From assembly GCA_902788555.1 (NCBI GenBank), contig CADAKQ010000006.1, forward strand, positions 1 to 64,000: a DNA stretch of 64,000 nt, in the 5' to 3' direction. Shown here piece after piece: positions 36,176 to 44,783 of this stretch. This DNA comes from an uncultured Lachnospiraceae bacterium. GTDB taxonomy: Bacteria > Bacillota > Clostridia > Lachnospirales > Lachnospiraceae. The notes under the pieces were generated by a model that made no database searches, was not told the origin of the DNA, and worked only from the letters and a program-made list of their open reading frames with translations. The position numbers and the translations under genes are program-made. Position 1 is the stretch's first letter; every line of letters begins with the position of its first letter.

Positions 36176-37655
36176 GGCAAAAAAGATTATCATTGGTTTA
36201 ATTGTCACTCTTGTTGTTGCGGGAATCACTGTTACCGTGCTTCATTTTCTTAAGAAAAAGAATGCTAACAGCAAAACTATAGATGTATATGCAGTAAATG
36301 AAATCGGTCAGGATGGAAGCTGGTTTGGAAGCAACAGTACGATAGCGGGTTATGTTTCAATTAATATGGAGCAAAAGATATATCCGATTTCTTCTCAGAA
36401 GATTAAAGAGATTCATGTTAAAGAAGGAGATACGGTTAAGGTAGGAGATGTTATTATTGAGTATGATGTAACCTCACAAAATCTTGCTCTTGAAACCAAA
36501 AGAACTGAGGTTGAACTGGCAAGAACCTCTGTATTGGCTGCTCAAAGAGAACTGGAGGAATTAAAGAAGATTACTCCTATTGAAGATATGCCACAGCCGG
36601 AGCCCGAACCAACAACTGAAGAACCGACAACTGAGAATCCGACAACTGAGAATCCAACAACTGAAGAACCGACAATTGAAGAACCAACAACTGAAACTCC
36701 AATAACTGAAGAACCAACAACTGAAACTCCTAATCCGGATATTCCGATTAGTACAGTTACAGATGCAGATATGGAAGATAATGAAAATGATGAAGCAGAT
36801 GATATACCTATCGGTGATAATTTGGAAAGCGAACAGGCAGCTGCTCCGGATGCACAGGTAATACCTAATCCGGAAGATAATAATTCGGATATTGATTCCT
36901 TTGATGAGGGCGAAGTTGAGGAAACCTATACCAGAGAGGAGCTTAATAAGGCGATTGCTGATAAACAAAGTGAAATAAACAGCCTTAATACAGCCTATCA
37001 GCTTGAGCAGATAGAGTATGAGATAATGGAATACCAGCTTTCAAGCGGTCAGGTTACTGCAAATTTTGACGGAGTTGTTAAGACGGTGCTTGACGAGGAG
37101 GAAGCCTTAAGTAACAATACCGCTATGATAGTTATAAGCGGAAACTCAGGTTATACCGTTCAGGCATCAATCGGGGAACTATCGCTTGATAAGGTAAATC
37201 TTGGAGAAACCGTAAGCTTATATTGCTATGATACCGGTATGAATTATACAGGAACAATATCGGATATATCGCTAATGCCTACAACAAACGGATATTCCTA
37301 TAGTGAAAAGATGGAAACCTTTTATCCTGTATCAATAACAATAGAGGATGCGGAAGACCTTGAAAGAGGGATGTATATGGAGATTACGCTTCCGGATGAT
37401 AATACAAATACTTCCGGCTCGTTATATCTGTCAATGGCTTTTGTAATGAGAGATAATGATAATTATTATGTTATGAAGGAGGATAACGGCAAGCTTAAAA
37501 AGGTGTATGTTGAAACCGGAAAGATTATGTGGGGAGAGCTTATAGAGATTAAAAGAGGTGTTTCATATAATGACTATCTGGCATTTCCTTATGCAAGTGG
37601 CGTGGAAGAGGGCATAAAGACTAATCATGCCCGTACAGACAGCCTATATTATTAG
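36168..37655 (+). CDS. Second HlyD/MacA-type adaptor protein with TEEPTTE repeats
   Basis: 495 residues. The ATG at 36168 follows GGAGGTG and overlaps the ATPase stop by 8 bases; an upstream in-frame ATG at 36120 lies deep inside the ATPase. Membrane anchor ~6-27, first lipoyl half ISSQKIKEIHVKEGDTVKVG (~73-92), then a Thr/Glu/Pro repeat segment (EEPTTENPTTE units, ~145-190) inserted where the other adaptor has its coiled coil. Coiled coil (~255-300) and the second lipoyl half VTANFDGVVKTVLDEEEALS follow. It is a diverged relative of the 33942 adaptor, so the pump may use a mixed adaptor complex. Confidence 0.85.
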   Translation: MSKAKKIIIGLIVTLVVAGITVTVLHFLKKKNANSKTIDVYAVNEIGQDGSWFGSNSTIAGYVSINMEQKIYPISSQKIKEIHVKEGDTVKVGDVIIEYDVTSQNLALETKRTEVELARTSVLAAQRELEELKKITPIEDMPQPEPEPTTEEPTTENPTTENPTTEEPTIEEPTTETPITEEPTTETPNPDIPISTVTDADMEDNENDEADDIPIGDNLESEQAAAPDAQVIPNPEDNNSDIDSFDEGEVEETYTREELNKAIADKQSEINSLNTAYQLEQIEYEIMEYQLSSGQVTANFDGVVKTVLDEEEALSNNTAMIVISGNSGYTVQASIGELSLDKVNLGETVSLYCYDTGMNYTGTISDISLMPTTNGYSYSEKMETFYPVSITIEDAEDLERGMYMEITLPDDNTNTSGSLYLSMAFVMRDNDNYYVMKEDNGKLKKVYVETGKIMWGELIEIKRGVSYNDYLAFPYASGVEEGIKTNHARTDSLYY

Positions 37656-37673
37656 AAAGGGGAGGAAACATAT

Positions 37674-38975
37674 ATGATTGAAAATATAAGATTATCTTTT
37701 CAGGGAATATGGGCTCATAAGATGCGTTCCTTCCTTACCATGTTGGGTATAATTATAGGAATTGCAGCAATTATAGCCATAGTTTCAACGATAAAGGGAA
37801 CCAGTGAGCAGATTAAGGATAACCTTGTAGGTACCAGTACAAATGTGGTTAAGGTAGAGCTTTATCAGGGAGATTGGGGATATAAGTCGGGTGATAGCTC
37901 AGGTGGAAATACACTTCCTGTTTTTAATGATTCTTTAAAGGATGAAATCCTTGACTTGGATGAGGTAACTGCAGTAGCTTCATACAGATTGGGTTCACTT
38001 TACAGCGGAGCTATGTATGGTGATAATGCTGTTAATAATACAACCTTCGTGGGCGTGGATGAGGATTACTTTTCCGTAATGGGATACAGTGTTAAAAAGG
38101 GAAGACTGTTTACGGAACACGACAGGAAGAATCATAATAAATTTATAATTCTTGATTCTGTTGCTGCGGATACGCTTTTTGCCGGAGAAAAGGATTATAT
38201 CGGTAAAACCGTTATTATAAAAAATGATGCCTATGTTGTAATAGGTGTTGTCGAACAGCAGGATTCCTTTAGTCCAAAGGTTGAAAACTTAAATGACTGG
38301 TATACCTATTATTATAATGATGCTTCGGGAAAATATTTTGTAACTGATGATATCTGGCCTATGCTTTTTGGTTTTGATGAGCCGTATAATGTGGTTGTAA
38401 AACCAAGAAGCACAGAGGATATGACAAAGGCAGGAAGAAAGACCGCAGACATCTTAAATAATTATATAGGTGCCAATAATAATGCAAATAATAATGATGG
38501 TAATGAAGATGAATCAATGGGTTCTTCGTTAAAATACAGAAGTGAGGATCTTCTTGAAAAGGCAAAGGCTTTACAGGAGGTAAGTGCTTCCACCAGTAAG
38601 CAGCTTATATGGATTGCGAGTATATCACTTATAGTAGGTGGTATAGGTGTTATGAATATTATGCTTGTTTCCGTAACGGAAAGAACGAGAGAAATCGGAT
38701 TAAAAAAAGCATTGGGAGCAAGAAAGGGTGTTATTCTCGCTCAGTTTTTAACAGAGGCAGCCGTACTTACAAGTCTTGGCGGTATGATTGGTGTGGGAGC
38801 AGGTATAGGTCTTGCATATATAATTTCTGATGTTGCCAAAACTCCGGTTGCCATAAGCGGTGCAGCTATAGTAGTATCCGTTGTATTTTCGATGGTAATC
38901 GGAATAGTATTCGGTTTTATACCTTCGGTTAAGGCTGCCAACTTAAATCCGATTGATGCGTTAAGATATGAGTAG
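37674..38975 (+). CDS. ABC transporter permease, MacB/FtsX family
   Basis: 433 residues. One membrane span at ~18-42, a large extracellular domain (~45-300), then three spans near 310-335, 360-388 and 398-420, the standard MacB-type topology. MRSFLTMLGIIIGIAAIIA and MNIMLVSVTERTREIGLKKALGARKG are family hallmarks, and the end NLNPIDALRYE is typical. A short Asn-rich loop (NNNANNNDGNEDES, ~264-278) precedes the last domain. GGGGAGG precedes the start. It completes the exporter with the ATPase and two adaptors; the substrate is unknown. Confidence 0.94.
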   Translation: MIENIRLSFQGIWAHKMRSFLTMLGIIIGIAAIIAIVSTIKGTSEQIKDNLVGTSTNVVKVELYQGDWGYKSGDSSGGNTLPVFNDSLKDEILDLDEVTAVASYRLGSLYSGAMYGDNAVNNTTFVGVDEDYFSVMGYSVKKGRLFTEHDRKNHNKFIILDSVAADTLFAGEKDYIGKTVIIKNDAYVVIGVVEQQDSFSPKVENLNDWYTYYYNDASGKYFVTDDIWPMLFGFDEPYNVVVKPRSTEDMTKAGRKTADILNNYIGANNNANNNDGNEDESMGSSLKYRSEDLLEKAKALQEVSASTSKQLIWIASISLIVGGIGVMNIMLVSVTERTREIGLKKALGARKGVILAQFLTEAAVLTSLGGMIGVGAGIGLAYIISDVAKTPVAISGAAIVVSVVFSMVIGIVFGFIPSVKAANLNPIDALRYE

Positions 38976-38990
38976 TAAGAGGTATTAATT

Positions 38991-39251
38991 ATGTCAAACG
39001 AAGCTGATAACAGTAAAATTGAAGAAATTGAATATCTCTCGAAGCTTTCTAAAAAAAAGCTTTCCCGTGTTATTGCATGGATATGTATTGTAATTATTAT
39101 AGCCTTGATAATAGCAACCTTTGTTACGGGAATTATGGGCAGCAGATTATTTCTTCCGTTTCTTGCCCTTACGATAACAGTGCCGTTTTTTATGTATATT
39201 GCGCTTTGGCTTGGAAAGATTTTAAATCGTGTGGGCGAGGATAAGAAATAA
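38991..39251 (+). CDS. Small membrane protein at the end of the ABC exporter operon
   Basis: 86 residues that I do not recognise. A charged N-terminus (~1-26) is followed by two membrane spans (~27-49 and 52-78) and a short basic/acidic tail. It begins 15 bases after the permease stop with AGAGG before the ATG, so it is probably the last gene of the exporter operon and may be an accessory subunit. Confidence 0.7.
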   Translation: MSNEADNSKIEEIEYLSKLSKKKLSRVIAWICIVIIIALIIATFVTGIMGSRLFLPFLALTITVPFFMYIALWLGKILNRVGEDKK

Positions 39252-39255
39252 AATA

Positions 39256-39284
39256 TTGAAATAAACACATATTTTTGTTATACT
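39256..39284 (+). promoter_or_regulatory. Promoter of the SEC-C / helicase operon
   Basis: TTGAAA (39256-39261), 17 bases and TATACT (39279-39284). The leader is about 120 bases. Confidence 0.65.
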
Positions 39285-39411
39285 ATTCATTGGTTGTTAA
39301 TCATGAGCATATTGGGATATGTTAATGAAAAAGACTATTGTTTTTTATAAGTGAGCTTATACGAATAAAAAGATAATGTATATAAAAATATGTAAGAGGA
39401 GCTAAACAGAT

Positions 39412-39918
39412 ATGGGTTTATTAAAGGAATGGCGTGACCACGCATATGGACTTGATGAAAGGACACCGGAGGGAAACAAATTCTGGCTTGATTATTTTCA
39501 AAGAGAAAAGGCAATTTATGAGCAGCTTCTTGCTGAGCCGGCAAAAGAGGTAAAGGGAACTGTTAAGGAGTTAAGCGAAAAATATGATATGCCTCTTGAG
39601 CTTATGGTAGGCTTCCTTGACGGTATAGATGAAAGCCTTATAAAGTCCAATGATGTGGATAATATAACAGAGGATAGTGAGGTTTCGCTTTTATTTGATC
39701 CTGAGAAGCTTTATATGAACATGGTAGGCTGTAATGCCGAGTGGTTATATACGCTTCCACAGTGGGACAAGATTTTTTCCGAAGAAAAGCGTAAGGAATT
39801 ATATAAGATTCAAAAATCTTCAAAAACTGTAGTTAAACCGCCAAAGGTTGGACGTAATGATCCATGTCCTTGCGGAAGTGGTAAGAAATATAAAAAGTGT
39901 TGTGGAGCAAATGCTTAG
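39412..39918 (+). CDS. SEC-C metal-binding domain protein
   Basis: 168 residues. The C-terminal 22 residues [18 protein letters not shown] form the SEC-C zinc motif first seen in SecA. The N-terminal ~120 residues are helical ([15 protein letters not shown]) with no known domain that I can name. Such proteins are thought to bind ribosomes or other partners through SEC-C. The stop lies 11 bases before the helicase start, so they are likely cotranscribed. GAGGAG precedes the start. Confidence 0.82.
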   Translation: MGLLKEWRDHAYGLDERTPEGNKFWLDYFQREKAIYEQLLAEPAKEVKGTVKELSEKYDMPLELMVGFLDGIDESLIKSNDVDNITEDSEVSLLFDPEKLYMNMVGCNAEWLYTLPQWDKIFSEEKRKELYKIQKSSKTVVKPPKVGRNDPCPCGSGKKYKKCCGANA

Positions 39919-39929
39919 GAAGAGTGGTT

Positions 39930-41744
39930 ATGGATTATAGTAAGGAACAGGAGCGTGCCATAAAGCATGTTGAAGGTCCGTGTATGGTGATAGCGGGACC
40001 GGGTTCCGGAAAGACAGCAGTCATTACAGGAAGAACAAAGTATTTAATAGATTCTGCGGGTGTTTCGCCCGCAGATATTCTTGTCATAACCTTTACAAGA
40101 GCGGCAGCTGCCGAGATGGAACAAAGATTTAAGGATATGACAAAAGGACATGATTATCATGTAAGATTCGGTACATTTCATTCGATTTATTTCTGGATTA
40201 TAAAAACGGCGTATAAGCTTAGTAATTCCAATATTATTAAAAGTGAAGAAAAAAGAAAATTAATAGAAAAAATTCTTTCGGGAATGTCTCTTGAATATGA
40301 AAATAAAGAGGATATTATATCCGGCATTATACAGGAGATAAGTCTTGTTAAGTGTGATATGATAGATATAGAAAACTATTACAGTAAGGATATGCCGGAG
40401 GATGTATTTAGGGAAGTATATAAGCGTTTTACAAGAGAGATGACACGAATCGGCAAAATAGATTTTGACGATATGATGGTTATGTGCTACGAGCTTTTAA
40501 ATAAAAGACCGGATATTTTAGAAAGCTGTAGAAATATATTTAAATACATAATGATTGATGAATTTCAGGACAGTAATAAAATTCAATATGAGATATTTAA
40601 GCTTTTGGCAAAGCCTCTTTATAATGTCTTTGTGGTTGGAGATGATGACCAGTCTGTATATGGCTTTAGGGGAGCAAGACCTGAAATTATGTTTTTATTT
40701 GAGAAGGACTTTAAGAGGACGAAAAAAATATTCCTTGTAGATAACTATAGGTGTGACAGAGCAGTGACAAGAGTATCATCAAAGCTTATAGCGGATAATA
40801 AGAAGAGATTTGACAAAAAGCTTGTATCAAAAAAAACTGATGAAGGAATATACAAAATAATAGAAACAAAAAATGTTAATGCAGAAAATGAAGAAATAAT
40901 CCGGATGGTTAGGGAACGCTATGAAAAGGGTATACCGTATGAAAATCAGGCGGTTTTATACAGAACAAATATAGAGCCTCGGGGACTGGCATATAAGCTT
41001 AATCAGTTTAATATACCATATACAATGAGTGATACACTACCTAATTTGTTTGAACATTTTGTTGTTCGCGGAGTGCTTGATTATATGCGCTTTGCAATGG
41101 GAGAACAAAGTCGTGAGATATTCCTTAGAATTATGAATAAGCCAAGCAGGTATATAAGCAGAAATCTTCTGACAGAAAATATGATAGACTTTGATGACTT
41201 AAGATATAGAGCAAGAGATAAGGAATATGTGGTAGAAAGAATAGATAAGCTTTACGCAGACCTGCGTCTAATAAGAAAGATGCGTCCTTATCCTGCACTT
41301 AATTTTATAAGAAAAGCAGTAGGCTTTGATGATTATATAAAAGATTATGCTGAATATCGACAGTTGGATGCTGATGAGCTTTATGAGATTTTGGATGAAT
41401 TTGCAGGAATGATTGTTGATTTTAAAAGCTATGCGGATATGTTTGAATTTATAGAAGAATATACTGAGGTTATGAAAAATCAGCAGATAGAAGAAAAGAA
41501 CAAAAAAGGTCTAAGGCTCATGACCATGCATAGCTCAAAGGGACTTGAATTTGACTGTGTATATATAATGAATGTTGTAGAGGGTTTTGTTCCTTACAGA
41601 AAGGCAAAAACATCTGCAGAAATAGAAGAGGAACGCCGTATGCTTTATGTGGCGATGACGAGAGCAAGGCATGAGTTATATGTATTTATACCGGAAGAAG
41701 TCTCCGGGAAAACAAAAAACAAGAGTTCTTTTCTTAAAGATTGA
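39930..41744 (+). CDS. UvrD/PcrA-like superfamily 1 DNA helicase
   Basis: 604 residues, shorter than PcrA (~740). Motifs in order: Q-motif region LSKEQ-like YSKEQERAIKHVEG, Walker A AGPGSGKTAV, motif Ia ITFTRAAAAEM, Walker B IDEFQDSN, motif III VVGDDDQSVYGFRGA, motif IV YRC/ VLYRTNIEPR, motif V MTMHSSKGLEFDCVYIMN and motif VI LYVAMTRARHELYV. It unwinds DNA 3' to 5' in repair or fork processing. The ATG at 39930 is preferred over an in-frame codon in the preceding gene. It ends 9 bases before a 12-bp direct repeat that borders the decayed sensor gene. Confidence 0.93.
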   Translation: MDYSKEQERAIKHVEGPCMVIAGPGSGKTAVITGRTKYLIDSAGVSPADILVITFTRAAAAEMEQRFKDMTKGHDYHVRFGTFHSIYFWIIKTAYKLSNSNIIKSEEKRKLIEKILSGMSLEYENKEDIISGIIQEISLVKCDMIDIENYYSKDMPEDVFREVYKRFTREMTRIGKIDFDDMMVMCYELLNKRPDILESCRNIFKYIMIDEFQDSNKIQYEIFKLLAKPLYNVFVVGDDDQSVYGFRGARPEIMFLFEKDFKRTKKIFLVDNYRCDRAVTRVSSKLIADNKKRFDKKLVSKKTDEGIYKIIETKNVNAENEEIIRMVRERYEKGIPYENQAVLYRTNIEPRGLAYKLNQFNIPYTMSDTLPNLFEHFVVRGVLDYMRFAMGEQSREIFLRIMNKPSRYISRNLLTENMIDFDDLRYRARDKEYVVERIDKLYADLRLIRKMRPYPALNFIRKAVGFDDYIKDYAEYRQLDADELYEILDEFAGMIVDFKSYADMFEFIEEYTEVMKNQQIEEKNKKGLRLMTMHSSKGLEFDCVYIMNVVEGFVPYRKAKTSAEIEEERRMLYVAMTRARHELYVFIPEEVSGKTKNKSSFLKD

Positions 41745-41752
41745 GGTTCCAA

Positions 41753-41764
41753 TGCAGATAATTT
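41753..41764. repeat. Left copy of a 12-bp direct repeat bordering decayed sequence
   Basis: TGCAGATAATTT, identical to 42915-42926. The two copies sit just after the helicase stop and just after the last remnant stop and enclose about 1.15 kb of broken genes. Confidence 0.7.
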
Positions 41765-42804
41765 GACAAAAAGCTAAAGCAGTATTTTGTGAGCATTGCA
41801 GGCCTTCTGGTAGTATGGATGGGGATTCGTGCATACAGATTATTCAATGATTCAAACTATACATGGTATCTTTATTATGTTGCCATGATTTTTGTACCAT
41901 CCGTATACTATCTGGCAAGCAGATTTATACTGGGCATGGATAACCGCATTATAAAAAGGTTTGTTATGGGCTTTTCTTCCTTTCTTTTGATACTTGTTTT
42001 AACCAATGACCTGCATAATTTTGTATGGAAATTTTATAAAAACGATAATTATAAAAATTATATCGGATACTTTATTGTTCTTATATGGATAGTATTGCTT
42101 ATTATCGCATCTACATATAATCTTATAAAAAAACAATGGAGCTACAGACAAAACTATGCGGTTTTGACGCTGTTTATTCCATTGTTTGTCGGACTTATCT
42201 ATACCTTTTTTATATCAACAGGATTCCGTATTTTATTCAAAGTATTGATATGTCCTGTTTATTAGGAGTGTTATTTATAATAAGCATAGAGGGGATTTTG
42301 GCATTTGACCTTATTCCAAACAATATCAATTACGAAAAGGTGTTTATGGATTCATTTTTGCCTATATGTATAGTTTTAAAGGATGGAAATATAAAATACA
42401 GAACACAGAAATATATAAACCCGCCGTATAAGCTTATAGAGGATATAAAAGCCGGTGAGGTAAAGGGGGAATACAGCTCTGCTTCTGATAAAAATGTAAT
42501 GTATGAGCTTATGGAGATGCTGGATATACATAATAATTATCTTTATGAGATAAGCAATCGCTGTGAGGAAAGATTAGGAGACAGTTATATATTAAACCTG
42601 GATAATGAGGCTTGGCTTTTTGATGTAAGTATGGACGGACAAGAGATAACCGCCGTAGATATAGAAGAAGAATACAGATTAAATAAAAAGGTTAAGGAGC
42701 AAAATGACCTTATAAATAAAAATAATGAGGAGCTTGAATGGACTATAGAAAATATAGAGCTTCTGGAAAAGGAAGAAAACTTACTAAAGCTTAGAAATAA
42801 TTGA
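41762..42804 (+). pseudogene. Decayed 7TM histidine-kinase-like sensor (truncated and frameshifted)
   Basis: Frame 2 (41762-42265) gives several membrane spans (VSIAGLLVVWMGIRAYRLF, YYVAMIFVPSVYYLAS, VMGFSSFLLILVLTNDLHNF, FIVLIWIVLLIIASTYN). Frame 1 (from about 42136 to 42804) continues the same protein: a last span (CLLGVLFIISIEGILAFDLI), a PAS-like part (DSFLPICIVLKDGNIKYR) and a coiled coil ending LLKLRNN. This is the layout of a histidine-kinase N-terminal 7TM sensor. The start codon, first spans and the entire kinase domain are missing, the only in-frame starts (GTG 41789) lack a ribosome binding site, and one frameshift is needed between 42136 and 42265. I see no classic slippery heptamer, so I call it a pseudogene. 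Confidence 0.75.
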
Positions 42805-42913
42805 CGGAGATGGAGCTTCAATTGGTGAGGACGGAGCTACTGTTACAATCGCCGGTGTTATATGGAATGATAAGCGTATCTATACTGATATGGCTCATAT
42901 TACAGTCGAATAA
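42788..42913 (+). other. Short coding-like remnant fused to the end of the broken sensor
   Basis: A third frame reads EIIDGDGASIGEDGATVTIA then GVIWNDKRIYTDMAHITVE and stops at 42911-42913. It has protein-like composition but no start of its own. It is probably the C-terminal end of another gene brought next to the sensor by deletion. I do not recognise the family. Confidence 0.4.
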
Positions 42914-42914
42914 T

Positions 42915-42926
42915 TGCAGATAATTT
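42915..42926. repeat. Right copy of the 12-bp direct repeat
   Basis: TGCAGATAATTT, identical to 41753-41764. It begins one base after the stop codon of the last remnant. The sequence from here to prfC (about 245 bases) holds a terminator, a 14-bp tandem repeat and the prfC promoter, with no gene. Confidence 0.7.
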
Positions 42927-43004
42927 ACTTAAAATGATACATTTGAAGGCCTTGCTATCTACAGGGTAACAGAGTAGCTTTACACTAAAGTAATAATGTA
43001 AAAC

Positions 43005-43038
43005 AAGGGGATTGCCATTTTTGTGGCAATCCCTTTAT
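43005..43038 (+). terminator. Terminator upstream of prfC
   Basis: AAGGGGATTGCCA pairs with TGGCAATCCCTTT (one G-U), loop TTTTTG. It would end any transcript through the decayed region. Confidence 0.85.
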
Positions 43039-43053
43039 TATCTCTGTTTTATT

Positions 43054-43095
43054 AAAAAATGTTATTTAAAAAATGTTATTTAAAAAATGTTATTT
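43054..43095. repeat. Three tandem copies of a 14-bp unit
   Basis: AAAAAATGTTATTT starts at 43054, 43068 and 43082, three perfect copies, followed by a partial AAAA. It lies directly upstream of the prfC promoter and could act as an AT-rich UP element or be a slippage product. Confidence 0.85.
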
Positions 43096-43104
43096 AAAAT
43101 AATG

Positions 43105-43133
43105 TACCACTTATTTGAAAATAGTGGTATAAT
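43105..43133 (+). promoter_or_regulatory. prfC promoter with an overlapping imperfect palindrome
   Basis: TGGTATAAT (43125-43133) is an extended -10 element. The nearly palindromic TACCACTTATTT / AAATAGTGGTA (43105-43129) overlaps it and may bind a regulator. No good -35 box at 17 bases. Confidence 0.5.
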
Positions 43134-43170
43134 ACTGATATGTATGTGAAGAAGTTTTGTGGAGGCAGTA

Positions 43171-44766
43171 ATGGACGAGCAGTTAAAAAGTGAAATAGAA
43201 AGAAGAAGAACCTTTGCTATTATATCTCACCCTGATGCGGGAAAGACAACGCTTACAGAAAAATTTCTGCTTTACGGAGGAGCGATAAATACGGCGGGTT
43301 CTGTTAAAGGAAAGGCGAATTCCAAATATGCTGTTTCGGATTGGATGGAGATAGAAAAGGAAAGAGGTATATCGGTTACATCTTCTGTTTTGCAATTTAA
43401 TTATGACGGATACTGTATAAATATTCTCGACACTCCGGGACATCAGGACTTTTCCGAGGATACTTATCGTACACTTATGGCTGCCGATTCAGCAGTTATG
43501 GTTATAGATGCTTCAAAGGGTGTTGAGGCACAGACGATTAAGCTTTTTAAGGTTTGTGTTATGAGACATATTCCTATATTTACCTTTATAAACAAGATGG
43601 ATTTGGAGGCAAGAGATTCATTTGAACTTCTTGATGATATTGAAACGGTTCTCGGTATAAAAACATGTCCTATTAACTGGCCTATAGGCTCAGGAAAAAG
43701 ATTTAAGGGAGTTTACGACAGAAATACTAAGAAGGTTTCAATGTTTAAGGCTGTATCGGTTGGAGGAGCAAAGGAAGCATCAGAGACAGACTTTGATATA
43801 AATGATATAAAGCTTAAGGATGAGGTGGGAGACGAGCTTTACGTAAAGCTTATGGAGGAAATTGAGCTTTTGGATGGTGCAAGTGATGAGTTTAATCAGG
43901 AGCTTGTCGATAAGGGTGAACTTACCCCGGTATTTTTCGGTTCGGCACTTACAACCTTTGGTGTTGAAACATTTTTGGAACATTTCCTTTCTATGACAAA
44001 GTCTCCGCTACCAAGGTTGTCAAATGAAGGACTAATCGAGCCTGTAAATGATGTTTTTTCGGGATTTATATTTAAAATCCAGGCAAATATGAATAAGGCA
44101 CATCATGACAGGATAGCTTTTATGAGAATAAGCTCCGGAAGGTTTGATGCTTCTAAGGAGGTTTTTCATGTTCAAAGCGGACGTAAGATGAGGCTTTCTC
44201 AGCCGCAACAGATTATGGCTCAGGACAGAAAGGTTATAGATGAGGCATATGCCGGGGATGTAATCGGAGTATTTGATCCGGGCATTTTTTCAATAGGAGA
44301 TACAATTTGTTCTCCGGGAAGTAAATTTGAATATGAGGGAATTCCGACATTCGCACCGGAGCATTTCGCAAGACTTGTTCACCTTGATTCAATGAAGCGT
44401 AAGCAGTTTATGAAGGGAGTAACACAGATAGCTCAGGAAGGTGCAATTCAGATGTTTCAGGATTATACTCTCGGAATGTCTGAAATAATAGTCGGAGTGG
44501 TTGGTGTTCTTCAGTTTGATGTATTAAAATACAGACTGGAAAATGAATATGGCTGCGACATAAGACTTGAACCACTTCCGTATAATTATATAAGATGGGT
44601 GAAGGATAAGACAACAGATTTAAATAAGATTAGCAGAATCAGTGATTGTAAAAGGGTTAAGGACATGAAAGATAATCCGCTTTTACTGTTTGTAAATGAA
44701 TGGTCGATAAGGCTTTTGTTAGAACATAACGAGGGGTTGGAGCTGGAAGAGTTCCGCAAAAATTAG
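43171..44766 (+). CDS. prfC: Peptide chain release factor 3
   Basis: 531-residue translational GTPase that recycles RF1/RF2 from the ribosome. G1 is SHPDAGKTTLTEK, G2/switch I ISVTSSVLQF, G3 DTPGHQDFSEDTYRT and G4 NKMD. The later PTFAPEHFARL and PYNYIRWV are typical of RF3. The ATG at 43171 is preferred over an in-frame GTG at 43159, which overlaps the GGAGG ribosome binding site. The gene is separated from upstream remnants by a terminator and promoter. It ends 17 bases before the tubulin-like gene. Confidence 0.96.
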   Translation: MDEQLKSEIERRRTFAIISHPDAGKTTLTEKFLLYGGAINTAGSVKGKANSKYAVSDWMEIEKERGISVTSSVLQFNYDGYCINILDTPGHQDFSEDTYRTLMAADSAVMVIDASKGVEAQTIKLFKVCVMRHIPIFTFINKMDLEARDSFELLDDIETVLGIKTCPINWPIGSGKRFKGVYDRNTKKVSMFKAVSVGGAKEASETDFDINDIKLKDEVGDELYVKLMEEIELLDGASDEFNQELVDKGELTPVFFGSALTTFGVETFLEHFLSMTKSPLPRLSNEGLIEPVNDVFSGFIFKIQANMNKAHHDRIAFMRISSGRFDASKEVFHVQSGRKMRLSQPQQIMAQDRKVIDEAYAGDVIGVFDPGIFSIGDTICSPGSKFEYEGIPTFAPEHFARLVHLDSMKRKQFMKGVTQIAQEGAIQMFQDYTLGMSEIIVGVVGVLQFDVLKYRLENEYGCDIRLEPLPYNYIRWVKDKTTDLNKISRISDCKRVKDMKDNPLLLFVNEWSIRLLLEHNEGLELEEFRKN

Positions 44767-44783
44767 TTGGAGGACAAGGTAAA

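Noticed and set aside
41763..41778. TTTGACAAAAAGCTA shared with 9576-9590
   Set aside because: A 15-mer match in 64 kb of AT-rich DNA is expected by chance about once or more; contexts are unrelated.
42136..42265. Programmed -1 frameshift joining the two sensor frames
   Set aside because: No classic slippery heptamer in the overlap, and the gene also lacks its start and kinase domain; decay is simpler.
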